Of a stretch of 64,000 nucleotides of DNA, positions 41,678-49,542 are shown piece after piece; the first letter of the stretch is position 1, and each line of letters starts with the position of its first letter. The notes beneath the pieces are model-generated. The model saw only the letters and a program-made list of their open reading frames with translations, was not told the DNA's origin and searched no databases. The position numbers and the translations under genes are program-made. Source of the DNA: an uncultured Collinsella sp. (lineage in GTDB: Bacteria > Actinomycetota > Coriobacteriia > Coriobacteriales > Coriobacteriaceae). The stretch spans positions 1 through 64,000 of the forward strand of contig CAKUBM010000004.1 of NCBI GenBank assembly GCA_934643145.1, in the 5' to 3' direction.

Positions 41678-42972
41678 GAGTACCAGTCAATATAGATGTA
41701 CTTGTCGGCATCGGCGGGCTTGAGCTCCTCGGGCCAATTGGAAGGCCAGTTCTCGGAGAGACTCTGGCCGCGCAGCTCGGCACCGCTGATGGCCTCTTGC
41801 GTGTCCACGCTCGCATCGAGCTTATTGGATGTCATGGAAAGCACGTTGCCGGCGTGCGTGGTGAGGTTGACCGTGCCGTAGAAGTTGTCGGTGACGTACT
41901 TCTCCACCTCGGTGGGAAGGGCGTCAGCAGCATGCGCCTTCTCGCCGTCGGCGAGCTGACCGTTGCCCACAAGCTCGATGGGGTCGAGTTTACGCACGGC
42001 AAACTCAAAGCTCGCCTGCGTGGCGGCGGAGAACTCGCAGGTGTTGCTCAGCACATAGCTGTCGTCCATCTCGGTGTAGGCAAACGTGGACTGCTGACTC
42101 GGCGCCTCGGGGACCGCCGCCTCCAGCTCGCCCGCCGGCTTGCCGTCGCGGTCGGAGAAAATGTACTTGGGAACGACGATCTGGATCTCGCCCTCCTTAT
42201 AGCTGTACTGGCCCGAGAGTGCGACCGAGAGCTTCATCTTGACCGAGAACTCGTCGGCTTTGGGCACAAGGGAAAGACGCGCCGGGCTGTTGTCCTCGGC
42301 ATCATCGGGCGTCGCCCATGCAACGGTGATGTTCTCGATGCGTTGGTCGTCGCCCGAAATAGGATTCTGATTATTTGTCTGGGGCTCTTGCTTGCCCTGT
42401 TTTTTCGCCGCACGCAAGGCCGAGGGAGATGCCTGCGTTGCAAGTGCCTGCTCAGACTGTGCCGGCGGGGCAACGAGCTTCACGTTCGGACTGTCGAAGT
42501 TGGAAGCGTCGACGACGCCGGTTGAGTCGGCGTCTGTGCTGTCGGCGGCGTTGGCTGCGGGCGCCGTAGCGACATCAGTCTTGGCGGAGTCGTCGATCGA
42601 GGAGGAGTCGGAAGTATCGGGGCCGGGTGCGGCATCGCCCTGAGACGTAGAATCGTTCGTGGCGTTACCGTTGCTACCGGTATTGTCGCCTTCGCCCACA
42701 TTTGTAGTGGAGCCTTCGTTGGCACTCTGGACCTCTGCGAGCAGTTGCTGGTCCTGCTGTTCTTGCTCGACCGCTTCGGCTATGGCGGAAACGGGCATCG
42801 TCTGCATGACCATCACAGCCGAAGCAATGGTAACCAGAGCAATCTTGACAGCAAAGGCGGCCTTCAGGCGTGTCCTGCGAAAGCAACGACGCCGGGGCAT
42901 CTCCGTCGAGGCGACCCCCGTTCCCTTGGCAAATTCGGTGTCCCCGTCTTTTCGGTCTGCGTGCTTGAACAT
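41587..42972 (-). CDS. Giant surface adhesin, N-terminal part (before frameshift)
   Basis: 461 residues in this frame before a stop. The start ATG at 42972 has GGGGGAG 5 nt upstream. A long Arg-rich n-region (PRRRCFRRTRLKAAF) leads to a hydrophobic core and an Ala-rich cleavage region (PVSAIAEAV), i.e. an extended Gram-positive signal peptide. A low-complexity Ser/Thr/Asp/Asn stretch (about residues 65-180) and the first part of the adhesive head follow. Beyond GNQKYVLQGSTDGA the reading should move to the other frame (SGYEAKLLGV), giving one protein of about 4,131 residues. Either the gene is broken or phase-shifted in this strain, or the sequence has a 1-nt error. Confidence 0.85.
   Translation of the reverse strand: MFKHADRKDGDTEFAKGTGVASTEMPRRRCFRRTRLKAAFAVKIALVTIASAVMVMQTMPVSAIAEAVEQEQQDQQLLAEVQSANEGSTTNVGEGDNTGSNGNATNDSTSQGDAAPGPDTSDSSSIDDSAKTDVATAPAANAADSTDADSTGVVDASNFDSPNVKLVAPPAQSEQALATQASPSALRAAKKQGKQEPQTNNQNPISGDDQRIENITVAWATPDDAEDNSPARLSLVPKADEFSVKMKLSVALSGQYSYKEGEIQIVVPKYIFSDRDGKPAGELEAAVPEAPSQQSTFAYTEMDDSYVLSNTCEFSAATQASFEFAVRKLDPIELVGNGQLADGEKAHAADALPTEVEKYVTDNFYGTVNLTTHAGNVLSMTSNKLDASVDTQEAISGAELRGQSLSENWPSNWPEELKPADADKYIYIDWYSWTSARGNQKYVLQGSTDGATAVTRRSFWA
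41617..41624 (-). other. Apparent 1-nt deletion joining the two adhesin frames
   Basis: On the minus strand the reading is GGC GCG AC AGC GGT TAC. Restoring one base (for example GGC GCG GAC AGC) yields continuous STDGADSGYEAKLL. No long homopolymer or repeat is present. Confidence 0.75.
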
Positions 42973-43343
42973 GATGACTCCCCCGAGCACGTTCGTCCCG
43001 CCGCGGCGGTGTGTCGCGGCGCGCAGCCAAGGCGTTGCCTCATGCAAGTTCAGTCGAGAGTTAGCAGCCCTCTCATTCCCATCGATGCTGCTGTTCGGCT
43101 GCCGAAGCGTTTACGAGTTGCTTATGCTTCTAGCGCACCAACAAAACAATCACGGCAAATCAATGCTGCAAGGCAATACATCAACTGCAATTTCCACTGC
43201 GCCTTTCGGCACAGTAATTCCATATTTGATTGGATGATACGCCTTGTTTAGCCATCTTAGATATTAAGGCGTGGGCGGTAGCCTTTATGCCGTGAACGGT
43301 TAAAATGCCCCCGCAGCCTTAAGCTACGAGGGCATCGCATCAG
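42973..43343. other. Leader region of the adhesin gene
   Basis: About 370 bp without a gene. A weak minus-strand promoter TTGTTT-17-CATAAG is present at about 43100-43130, leaving a 5' UTR over 100 nt long. A small ATGCCC...GGGCAT hairpin lies at about 43306-43336. No riboswitch is recognised. Confidence 0.4.
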
Positions 43344-43381
43344 ACCACCACAAAGGTGCCTGTCCCCTTTGTGGTGGTTTT
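43344..43381. terminator. REP-like terminator, copy 4
   Basis: ACCACCACAAAGG / CCTTTGTGGTGGT around TGCCTGTCC, the reverse complement of the loop in copies 2 and 3. Lies beyond the rplA terminator. Confidence 0.8.
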
Positions 43382-43387
43382 GGCCCG

Positions 43388-43431
43388 AGATAGTAAGAAA
43401 CCCGGTCCTGCACGAGGCAGAACCGGGTTTC
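43388..43431 (-). terminator. rplKA terminator
   Basis: GAAACCCGGTCCTG / CAGAACCGGGTTTC stem (43397-43410 / 43418-43431), 39 bp past the rplA stop, followed by TTTCTTAC on the minus strand. Confidence 0.88.
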
Positions 43432-43469
43432 TTTAGCAATGCTTGCTTTGCTCAGGCAGTAACCGTTAG

Positions 43470-44177
43470 TTACTCAGCCAGGAAGTCACGCTGGATAGCG
43501 GGATCGACCTTGACGCCAGGGCCCATGGTGGAAGACACGGAGATGGACTTGACGTACTTGCCCTTAGCAGAAGAGGGCTTGACGCGCAGGATCTCGGTGT
43601 ACAGGGCAGCGTAGTTCTCGACGAGCTGCTGCTCGGAGAAGGACTTCTTGCCCAGGGGCACGTGGCAGATGCCGTAGCGGTCGGCGCGATACTCAACGCG
43701 GCCGGCCTTGAGCTCGGAGACCATCTTGGCGACGTCCATGGTCACGGTGCCGAGCTTGGGGTTCGGCATGAGGCCACGGGGACCAAGGATCTTACCGATG
43801 CGGCCAACCTTGGCCATCATGTTCGGCGTAGCGATAGCGGCGTCGAAGTTGATCTCGCCCTTCTGGATCTGGGCGACGAGCTCGTCGGAACCGATGATGT
43901 CGGCGCCGGCAGCCTCGGCCTCGCGGGCCTTCTCGCCCTCGGCGAAGACGGCAACACGAACGGTCTTGCCGGTGCCGTGGGGCAGGGAGATGGAACCACG
44001 GATGTTCTGGTCAGCCTTACGAGTATCAATGCCCAGACGGAAGTGGGCCTCGACGGTCTCGTCGAACTTGGCGGTGTCGAGCTCCTTGATGAGCTTGGCA
44101 GCCTGAAGGGGGGTGTAGAGCGTGGCGCGGTCGATCTTCTCGGCAGCGGCGTTATAGCTCTTACCATGCTTAGCCAT
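43470..44177 (-). CDS. rplA: 50S ribosomal protein L1
   Basis: L1 stalk protein that binds 23S rRNA and helps E-site tRNA release; 235 residues. Signature [14 protein letters not shown] is clear. The second ATG (44177) is the start, 8 nt from AGGAGG; the first (44183) is only 2 nt away. The rplK-rplA gap contains two small hairpins (ACGGGTGC...GCGCCCGT and GTGTG...CACAC) that may be the L1 feedback site, as L1 represses this operon in other bacteria. Transcription ends here rather than continuing to rplJL. Confidence 0.99.
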   Translation of the reverse strand: MAKHGKSYNAAAEKIDRATLYTPLQAAKLIKELDTAKFDETVEAHFRLGIDTRKADQNIRGSISLPHGTGKTVRVAVFAEGEKAREAEAAGADIIGSDELVAQIQKGEINFDAAIATPNMMAKVGRIGKILGPRGLMPNPKLGTVTMDVAKMVSELKAGRVEYRADRYGICHVPLGKKSFSEQQLVENYAALYTEILRVKPSSAKGKYVKSISVSSTMGPGVKVDPAIQRDFLAE

Positions 44178-44294
44178 GTGCATTACCTCCTGTGGTTAAA
44201 CGGGCGTGAGCCCTCCCACATCGTATCGTGTGCCCTATTGCACACATATAACGGGCGCCCCGGTCGGAGCACCCGTCATTACCTAAAGAAATCG

Positions 44295-44723
44295 CTACTC
44301 AGCGATGGTGACGCCCATGGAGCGGGCGGTACCGGCGATGATCTTCTTGGCGGCGTCAATGTCGTTGGCATTGAGGTCCGGCATCTTGATCTCGGCGATC
44401 TTGGTGAGCTGCTCCTGGGAGAGCTGACCGACCTTGTCGGCCTGAGGCTTAGCGGAACCAGACTTGAGGTTCAGCTCCTTCTTGATGAGGTGAGCCGCCG
44501 GCGGGGTCTTGGTGATGAAGGAGAAGGACTTATCCTCGTAGACAGAGATCTCAACGGGGATGATGTCGCCCTTCTTGTCCTGCGTCTCGGCGTTAAAGGC
44601 CTGGCAGAACTGCATGATGTTCACGCCAGCAGCGCCCAGGGCGGGGCCGACGGGAGGAGCGGGGTTAGCTGCACCAGCAGGAATCTGGAGCTTAATGACG
44701 TTGGCAACCTTCTTCTCAGCCAT
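44295..44723 (-). CDS. rplK: 50S ribosomal protein L11
   Basis: Binds the GTPase-associated region of 23S rRNA; 142 residues. [20 protein letters not shown] and the C-terminal GTARSMGV motif are canonical. The start is ATG 44723, 6 nt from AAAGGA; an ATG 6 nt upstream abuts the ribosome-binding site. In the order nusG-rplK-rplA. Confidence 0.99.
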   Translation of the reverse strand: MAEKKVANVIKLQIPAGAANPAPPVGPALGAAGVNIMQFCQAFNAETQDKKGDIIPVEISVYEDKSFSFITKTPPAAHLIKKELNLKSGSAKPQADKVGQLSQEQLTKIAEIKMPDLNANDIDAAKKIIAGTARSMGVTIAE

Positions 44724-44843
44724 GGTCATTCCTTTCGAATCACGAGTGTGAAGTACTTGCTATATCGTAAGCACGCACGTGTTAGAAGCACTTCTGAGAT
44801 GAGCAGTCACAGAAGAAGCACGCTCGCGCGAACGGACGAAAAC

Positions 44844-45380
44844 TTAAGCGATGACAGCGACCTGGTTAAAGTCGAGCTCGACCGGCGTCTCGCGGCCAAA
44901 GATCATCAACGTGACCTTGAGCTTGCCTGCCTCGGTGTTAACCTCGGAGACCTTGCCATCAAAGTCGGTAAGCGGACCATCGGTGACGCGGACGGACGTA
45001 CCGACCTCAATATCAACCGAGGTGCGCTTGGGCGAATCGCCCTTACCGGGACGACGAGTCATCTTATTGTACTCGTCGCGGGAAAGCGGAGCGGGCTTGC
45101 CGTTGCCGCCCAGGAAACCGGTGACACCGGGCGTGTTGCGAACACACGTCCAAGCATCGTCATCCATCTCCATGCGAACCAGGACATAACCCGGGAAAAT
45201 CTTGGAATCCTTGGTCTCGCGCTTGCCACCCTCTTTGATCTCGGTGACGCGCTCCATAGGAATCTCGATATCAAAGATACGGTCCTGCATGCCCATAGTC
45301 TCGATGCGATGCTCGAGATCGGACTTAACGCGGTTCTCGTATCCAGAGTAAGTGTGAACGACGTACCAACGCTTAGACAT
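44844..45380 (-). CDS. nusG: Transcription termination/antitermination factor NusG
   Basis: Elongation factor that links RNA polymerase to ribosomes or Rho; 178 residues. N-terminal NGN domain ([43 protein letters not shown]) and C-terminal KOW domain ([19 protein letters not shown]) are both complete. Starts 3 nt past secE, so coupled translation is likely. Confidence 0.99.
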   Translation of the reverse strand: MSKRWYVVHTYSGYENRVKSDLEHRIETMGMQDRIFDIEIPMERVTEIKEGGKRETKDSKIFPGYVLVRMEMDDDAWTCVRNTPGVTGFLGGNGKPAPLSRDEYNKMTRRPGKGDSPKRTSVDIEVGTSVRVTDGPLTDFDGKVSEVNTEAGKLKVTLMIFGRETPVELDFNQVAVIA

Positions 45381-45383
45381 GGT

Positions 45384-45722
45384 TTAGCCCCTCAATCCAG
45401 AGAACAGAGCAAGAGCCTCGCCAAAGCCAGCATCGAGCAGAGCGATGACGACGCCGACGACAATCAGAGAAGCGCAAACGACGACCGAGTAGTTCACGAG
45501 CTCCTTCTTATCGGGCCACGTGACACGCTTCATCTCGGACTTCACCGAAGCGAAATACTTCTTGGTGCGGGCGAAGAAACCGGGCTTCTCGTTCTTCTTG
45601 GACTTCGCAGCCTTCTCGTTCTTCTTGGCAACGGCCTTCTTGGCCTCAACCTTGGAGTTGGCGGCAGCGTTGTTGGCAGGTGCCGGCTGCTGAGCCTTCT
45701 TCTTGTTCTTCTTGTTGGCCAT
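45384..45722 (-). CDS. secE: Preprotein translocase subunit SecE
   Basis: Small single-span subunit of SecYEG, 112 residues. The first 45 residues are a Lys/Ala-rich extension (NKKNKKKAQQ...). The conserved core FFARTKKYFASVKSEMKRVTWPD and one C-terminal helix (VVVCASLIVVGVVIALL) follow. Upstream of nusG, as usual. Confidence 0.97.
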   Translation of the reverse strand: MANKKNKKKAQQPAPANNAAANSKVEAKKAVAKKNEKAAKSKKNEKPGFFARTKKYFASVKSEMKRVTWPDKKELVNYSVVVCASLIVVGVVIALLDAGFGEALALFSGLRG

Positions 45723-45798
45723 TTGGGTTACCTCCGCGCAATGCGCTTATACATGAGTAAACCGTAAGCCCCCATGTGGGAGCTTACGGAATAATGAC

Positions 45799-45874
45799 TG
45801 GCACGCCAGGAAGGACTCGAACCCTCAACACTCGGTTTTGGAGACCGATGCTCTACCAATTGAACTACTGGCGT
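45799..45874 (-). tRNA. tRNA-Trp (CCA)
   Basis: Cloverleaf with acceptor ACGCCAG/CTGGCGT, anticodon loop CTCCAAA and T-loop TTCGAGT. The 3' CCA is encoded. Lies between rpmG and secE in one unit. Confidence 0.96.
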
Positions 45875-45887
45875 ATGTGACTAGAGA

Positions 45888-46037
45888 CTAACGAGTCTCT
45901 TTGTGCAGCGTGTGGTGACGGCACCAGGGGCAATACTTCTTGATCTCCATACGATCAGGCATGTTCGACTTGTTCTTGGTGGTCGTATAGTTGCGGCGCT
46001 TGCACTCAGTGCACGCAAGAGTAACTAGAGTACGCAT
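45888..46037 (-). CDS. rpmG: 50S ribosomal protein L33
   Basis: 49 residues, [12 protein letters not shown] then [11 protein letters not shown] and [15 protein letters not shown]. Two CxxC pairs mark the zinc-binding (C+) form of L33. The ATG at 46037 follows AGGATAA. First gene of the rpmG-tRNA-Trp-secE-nusG-rplKA unit, with a good promoter at 46083-46112. Confidence 0.97.
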   Translation of the reverse strand: MRTLVTLACTECKRRNYTTTKNKSNMPDRMEIKKYCPWCRHHTLHKETR

Positions 46038-46082
46038 TTATCCTGAACCTTTCATTTCCGCCCCGTACGGGCACGAGTTGGT

Positions 46083-46112
46083 ACTTTATCAGCTCTACGT
46101 AAGTGCTGTCAA
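46083..46112 (-). promoter_or_regulatory. Promoter of rpmG-secE-nusG unit
   Basis: TTGACA (46107-46112), 18 bp, TAAAGT (46083-46088) on the minus strand. GCTGTCAACGAAAACCTC (46105-46122, plus strand) is identical to the same part of the tRNA-tuf promoter. Confidence 0.85.
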
Positions 46113-46251
46113 CGAAAACCTCGAGTCAATTGGTTCTCGGTGGATCCATTCATATTTGGAACACATCAATGAAGCCATCGAGAGCTAATCGACGGTGCAT
46201 CCAGGACCATTATCGATCCTCTCGACACCAGCAACGGCTCAATATCCATTG

Positions 46252-46289
46252 CAGAAAAGAACCCGGCACCCATATAAGTGCCGGGTTCT
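46252..46289 (-). terminator. tuf terminator
   Basis: AGAACCCGGCA / TGCCGGGTTCT hairpin with a minus-strand TTTTCT tail, 28 bp past the tuf stop. Confidence 0.92.
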
Positions 46290-46316
46290 CTAAGTCAGCT
46301 ATATCAAAGAGCTAAT

Positions 46317-47507
46317 TTACTCAATGATCGTGGAGACGATGCCCGAACCGACGGTGTGGCCACCCTCGCGGATAGCGAAGCGCAGGCCCTCCTCCATGGC
46401 GATCGGGTGGATGAGGTCGCCCTCGATGGTGATGTGGTCACCAGGCATAGCCATCTCGGTGCCCTCGGGGAGCTTGACCGTACCGGTAACGTCGGTGGTA
46501 CGGAAGTAGAACTGAGGACGATAACCATCGAAGAACGGGGTGTGACGGCCGCCCTCCTCCTTGGTCAGAACGTAGATCTCGCCGGTGAACTTGGTGTGCG
46601 GGGTAACCGAACCGGGCTTGCAGAGAACCTGGCCGCGCTCGATGTCCTCGCGCTTGATGCCGCGGAGCAGCAGACCGACGTTGTCGCCAGCCTCGCAGAA
46701 GTCCATGGACTTACGGAACATCTCGATACCGGTAACGACGGTGTTCTGGGTATCCTTGATGCCGACGATCTCGACGGGCTCGTTGAGCTTGAGCTCACCG
46801 CGCTCGACACGGCCGGTAGCAACGGTACCACGGCCGGAGATGGTCATAACGTCCTCAACGGCCATCAGGAACGGGAGGTCGTTGTTACGAGCAGGCGTCG
46901 GGATGTACTCGTCGACGGCCTTCATGAGCTCGCGAATGGCGTCCATCCACTTGGCGTCGCCCTCGAGAGCGCCCAGAGCGGAACCACGGATGACGGGGAT
47001 GTCGTCGCCGGGGAAATCGTACTCGGAGAGGAGCTCACGGGTCTCCATCTCGACGAGGTCGATGAGCTCGTCATCGTCGACCATGTCGCACTTGTTCAGG
47101 AAGACGACGATGTAGGGAACGCCGACCTGACGGGCGAGCAGGATGTGCTCGCGAGTCTGAGCCATGGGGCCGTCGGTAGCGGCGATGACCAGGATAGCGC
47201 CGTCCATCTGAGCAGCACCGGAGATCATGTTCTTGACGTAGTCAGCGTGGCCCGGGCAGTCAACGTGAGCGTAGTGACGGGCAGCAGTCTCGTACTCGAC
47301 GTGGGAGACGGAGATCGTAATGCCGCGCTCGCGCTCCTCGGGAGCCTTGTCGATGTTCTCGAACGCAGTGAAGTCAGCCTTGCAGCCCTCGGTCTCGGAG
47401 AGAACCTTGGTGATGGCGGCGGTCAGCGTGGTCTTGCCGTGGTCGACGTGACCAATGGTGCCGATGTTAACATGCGGCTTAGTGCGCTCAAACTTCTCTT
47501 TGGCCAT
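46317..47507 (-). CDS. tuf: Elongation factor Tu
   Basis: GTPase delivering aminoacyl-tRNA to the ribosome; 396 residues. G1 GHVDHGKT, G3 DCPGHADY, G4 NKCD and the switch-I sequence EERERGITI are intact, and domains 2 and 3 are complete. The start at 47507 follows GAGGAGG. Downstream of tRNA-Tyr, tRNA-Thr and tRNA-Met, probably on the same transcript. No fusA is nearby. Confidence 0.99.
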   Translation of the reverse strand: MAKEKFERTKPHVNIGTIGHVDHGKTTLTAAITKVLSETEGCKADFTAFENIDKAPEERERGITISVSHVEYETAARHYAHVDCPGHADYVKNMISGAAQMDGAILVIAATDGPMAQTREHILLARQVGVPYIVVFLNKCDMVDDDELIDLVEMETRELLSEYDFPGDDIPVIRGSALGALEGDAKWMDAIRELMKAVDEYIPTPARNNDLPFLMAVEDVMTISGRGTVATGRVERGELKLNEPVEIVGIKDTQNTVVTGIEMFRKSMDFCEAGDNVGLLLRGIKREDIERGQVLCKPGSVTPHTKFTGEIYVLTKEEGGRHTPFFDGYRPQFYFRTTDVTGTVKLPEGTEMAMPGDHITIEGDLIHPIAMEEGLRFAIREGGHTVGSGIVSTIIE

Positions 47508-47603
47508 AAAGCCCTCCTCTAAACAGGTCGTCCCCGGACGGGACTTTGCCTTTATACCATAGTGGCCTCTCAACATACTATTGAGAAGCCACCGTGTTAC
47601 CTA

Positions 47604-47680
47604 TGGTAGCGGTGACTGGATTCGAACCAGTGACGCCACGGGTATGAACCGTGTGCTCTAACCAACTGAGCTACACCGCC
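47604..47680 (-). tRNA. tRNA-Met (CAT), elongator type
   Basis: Acceptor GGCGGTG/CACCGCT (G-U end pair, so not an initiator), anticodon loop TTCATAC, encoded CCA. A tRNA-Ile2 with modified CAT cannot be fully excluded. Confidence 0.9.
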
Positions 47681-47683
47681 GGA

Positions 47684-47759
47684 TGGAGCCTGCAACCAGA
47701 CTTGAACTGGTGACCTCTTCGTTACCAACGAAGTGCTCTACCGACTGAGCTATACAGGC
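47684..47759 (-). tRNA. tRNA-Thr (GGT)
   Basis: Acceptor GCCTGTA/TGCAGGC, anticodon loop TTGGTAA, T-loop TTCAAGT, encoded CCA; 3 nt from tRNA-Met. Confidence 0.96.
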
Positions 47760-47769
47760 ACTTGACGGG

Positions 47770-47851
47770 TGGGAGCTATAGGATTCGAACCTATGTAGGC
47801 AGAGCCAACGGGTTTACAGCCCGTCCCCATTAACCACTCGGGCAAACTCCC
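47770..47851 (-). tRNA. tRNA-Tyr (GTA)
   Basis: Class II tRNA with a long variable arm; acceptor GGGAGTT/AGCTCCC, anticodon loop CTGTAAA. The 3' end reads ACCC, so CCA is not encoded. Confidence 0.95.
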
Positions 47852-47913
47852 AATCGTTCAAGTATCCGCAGGTTCTTTGGTCTTTTGGACCACCGCCCCC
47901 GCGAACGAAAAAG

Positions 47914-47943
47914 ATAATACGATGCAACCTTGGGGGCTGTCAA
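47914..47943 (-). promoter_or_regulatory. Promoter of tRNA-Tyr-Thr-Met-tuf
   Basis: TTGACA (47938-47943), 18 bp, TATTAT (47914-47919): near-consensus. Shares an 18-bp upstream block (47936-47953) with the rpmG promoter. Confidence 0.88.
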
Positions 47944-48154
47944 CGAAAACCTCTAGATACACGGGGCCGGGCGTATCTATATACTTTTGACCTGCGGTTT
48001 TGTTGAGTTTGGATATGAAGGACGGTGGATTTGGATACTGAGGCGACGTTTCCCGAGGTAACACTTTGGTGTAGTGGAGTACACCTTCAGGATCGAACTT
48101 CGATAACGGCTTATTTGCACCTATATATAGGTCAAGATCGAGCTTCCGCGTCAG

Positions 48155-48304
48155 AATCGAGCGTGGATTTTCTTCCGTTTGAAATCGAGCGTGGATAATC
48201 TCCCACTTTTGACGTGCCACTGGGCCCAAAGTGGCAGATTATCCACGCTCATTCTCCAGGCGGGAGATTTTCCACTCTCGTGTGTCCGAATATCCACGCT
48301 CGAT
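48155..48304. repeat. Cluster of five GAGCGTGGAT repeats
   Basis: Two forward copies of ATCGAGCGTGGAT (from 48155 and 48183) and three inverted copies (48237-48253, 48262-48280, 48289-48304). Most continue into AATCTCCC. The interval 47954-48510 has no gene; it holds this cluster and two 57-bp elements, and I see nothing else in it. Confidence 0.85.
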
Positions 48305-48333
48305 GACGATGACCAACCTCGCCCTGGCTTCTG

Positions 48334-48388
48334 TCTCGATCTGTAACAGTAAGAGGGTTATTCCTCCCCTATCTGTTACAGATCGAGA
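48334..48388. repeat. 57-bp palindromic element, copy 3
   Basis: TCTCGATCTGTAACA, 25-bp core beginning GTAAG, TGTTACAGATCGAGA. The terminal A/T pair of the full 57-bp unit differs on the left. Confidence 0.93.
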
Positions 48389-48414
48389 TGTTTTTCTGCT
48401 GGCACCTGGCATTG

Positions 48415-48469
48415 TCTCGATCTGTAACAGTTAGATACGATTTAACCGTCTTGGTGTTACAGATTGAGA
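48415..48469. repeat. 57-bp palindromic element, copy 4
   Basis: TCTCGATCTGTAACA, 25-bp core beginning GTTAG, TGTTACAGATTGAGA; begins 81 bp after copy 3. Confidence 0.93.
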
Positions 48470-48510
48470 TAAATTGGGGAACGAGAAGGACGCTGAGCCT
48501 GATAACTCAA

Positions 48511-48556
48511 CAAAATAAAGAAACGGGCTCTGTCCCACAGGGGAACAGAGCCCGAA
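48511..48556 (-). terminator. Terminator of tRNA-Thr (TGT)
   Basis: CGGGCTCTGT / ACAGAGCCCG stem followed by TTTCTTTATTTTG on the minus strand. Confidence 0.88.
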
Positions 48557-48563
48557 ACTCTCA

Positions 48564-48638
48564 TGGAGCCAGTGACAGGAATCGAACCTGCAACCCACTG
48601 ATTACAAATCAGTTGCGCTACCGTTGCGCCACACTGGC
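48564..48638 (-). tRNA. tRNA-Thr (TGT)
   Basis: Acceptor GCCAGTG/CACTGGC, anticodon loop TTTGTAA, T-loop TTCGATT, encoded CCA. Own promoter and terminator. Confidence 0.96.
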
Positions 48639-48668
48639 ACACTTGGCGCTTTCGCGCGAAGCCAATTA

Positions 48669-48697
48669 AGAATAAAGGAATTGCTGACGAGGCGCAA
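48669..48697 (-). promoter_or_regulatory. Promoter of tRNA-Thr (TGT)
   Basis: TTGCGC (48692-48697), 17 bp, TATTCT (48669-48674) on the minus strand, about 31 bp before the tRNA. Confidence 0.6.
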
Positions 48698-48731
48698 CAG
48701 ACCCTTTGACCGACCACATCTCAAAACTCTT

Positions 48732-48787
48732 CGTCAGAACGAATAGTTTTATCTGTTCGCCAAAACAAGAAACTATTCGTTCTGGCG
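48732..48787. repeat. Palindromic element, 18-bp arms
   Basis: Arms 48732-48749 and 48770-48787 (CAGAACGAATAGTTT core) are complementary with one mismatch, 20-bp loop. Centre sequence GAATAGTT is shared with 14885-14951. Confidence 0.9.
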
Positions 48788-48792
48788 ATGCC

Positions 48793-48837
48793 AACCCGCA
48801 GCCCATTGATTACAAATCAACGGGCTGACCAATTGGG
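48793..48837 (-). pseudogene. tRNA-Thr (TGT)-like remnant
   Basis: The minus strand reads CAATTGGTCAGCCC, then the anticodon arm TTGATTTGTAATCAAT and GGGCTGCGGGTT, matching the D-loop to T-stem order of a tRNA-Thr(TGT). It is then cut off at the palindrome 48732-48787, and no acceptor stem can form. Confidence 0.55.
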
Positions 48838-48861
48838 AAACGGGTCTCTATGGATAATCCC

Positions 48862-49539
48862 CTACCTCCCACGAAGGGCCTTGAGCTTGGCCAGGGCATC
48901 GGGGCTCAGGCGACTGCCCAGAGTCATCTTGATCTGCGGGGCTTCCTCTACCTCGTGAACGTCGTTATCGATCTGCTTGATCTCGTCCACCAGCATGCGG
49001 CTCGAGATGCGCGTAACACCCTTGCCCATGACGACGGCTTGAATTGTGCCGTCGCTCGACACCACGGAGCACGCGCGGCCTTCCTCGCGCGCCTCGATGC
49101 AGAGCTTCTGCACCACGGTATCGGCAGAGACGCCCGTCGGCGAAAACTCAATGCGCACGCCGCGGGCCGGTAGGTTGGGGCGCTCGCTGGAGATGTTGCC
49201 CGCGCCGTCGAACACGATCACGGCCTCGTAACGGCCCTGGGCAAACGCCGCGACATCGTTGATAAGCGCAGTACGAGCCATATCGTGGACGTCGCTGGAA
49301 TATGGATCGTCGGAATGGTCGTAGACGAGCTTTTCGTAGCGCGGCGTGCAGTGAATCACGTTGTAGCCGTCGACCACCAGCAGCTCGGGCTTATTGGAGT
49401 GCACCGTCGAGACCGGATCGGCGATAGCCTGCGCAAACGCATTGCCGCCCACGCCATAGGTCGCGGCCGAAACAATCGGCTTGGCCGAGCCTTCGCCAAA
49501 GCGCTTGGCCTTGGACTTGGCACGGTTCTTTTTGGACAT
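48862..49539 (-). CDS. yacP: NYN-domain ribonuclease, YacP/Rae1 family
   Basis: 225 residues. A Lys/Arg-rich N-terminus is followed by a PIN-like NYN domain: LLVVDGYNVIH (first acidic site), YEAVIVFDGAG, and VVSSDGTIQ. The Bacillus relative Rae1 cuts mRNA in the ribosomal A site in a translation-dependent way. Located 3 nt after rlmB, the usual cysS-rlmB-yacP order, which supports orthology. Confidence 0.9.
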   Translation of the reverse strand: MSKKNRAKSKAKRFGEGSAKPIVSAATYGVGGNAFAQAIADPVSTVHSNKPELLVVDGYNVIHCTPRYEKLVYDHSDDPYSSDVHDMARTALINDVAAFAQGRYEAVIVFDGAGNISSERPNLPARGVRIEFSPTGVSADTVVQKLCIEAREEGRACSVVSSDGTIQAVVMGKGVTRISSRMLVDEIKQIDNDVHEVEEAPQIKMTLGSRLSPDALAKLKALRGR

Positions 49540-49542
49540 GCG

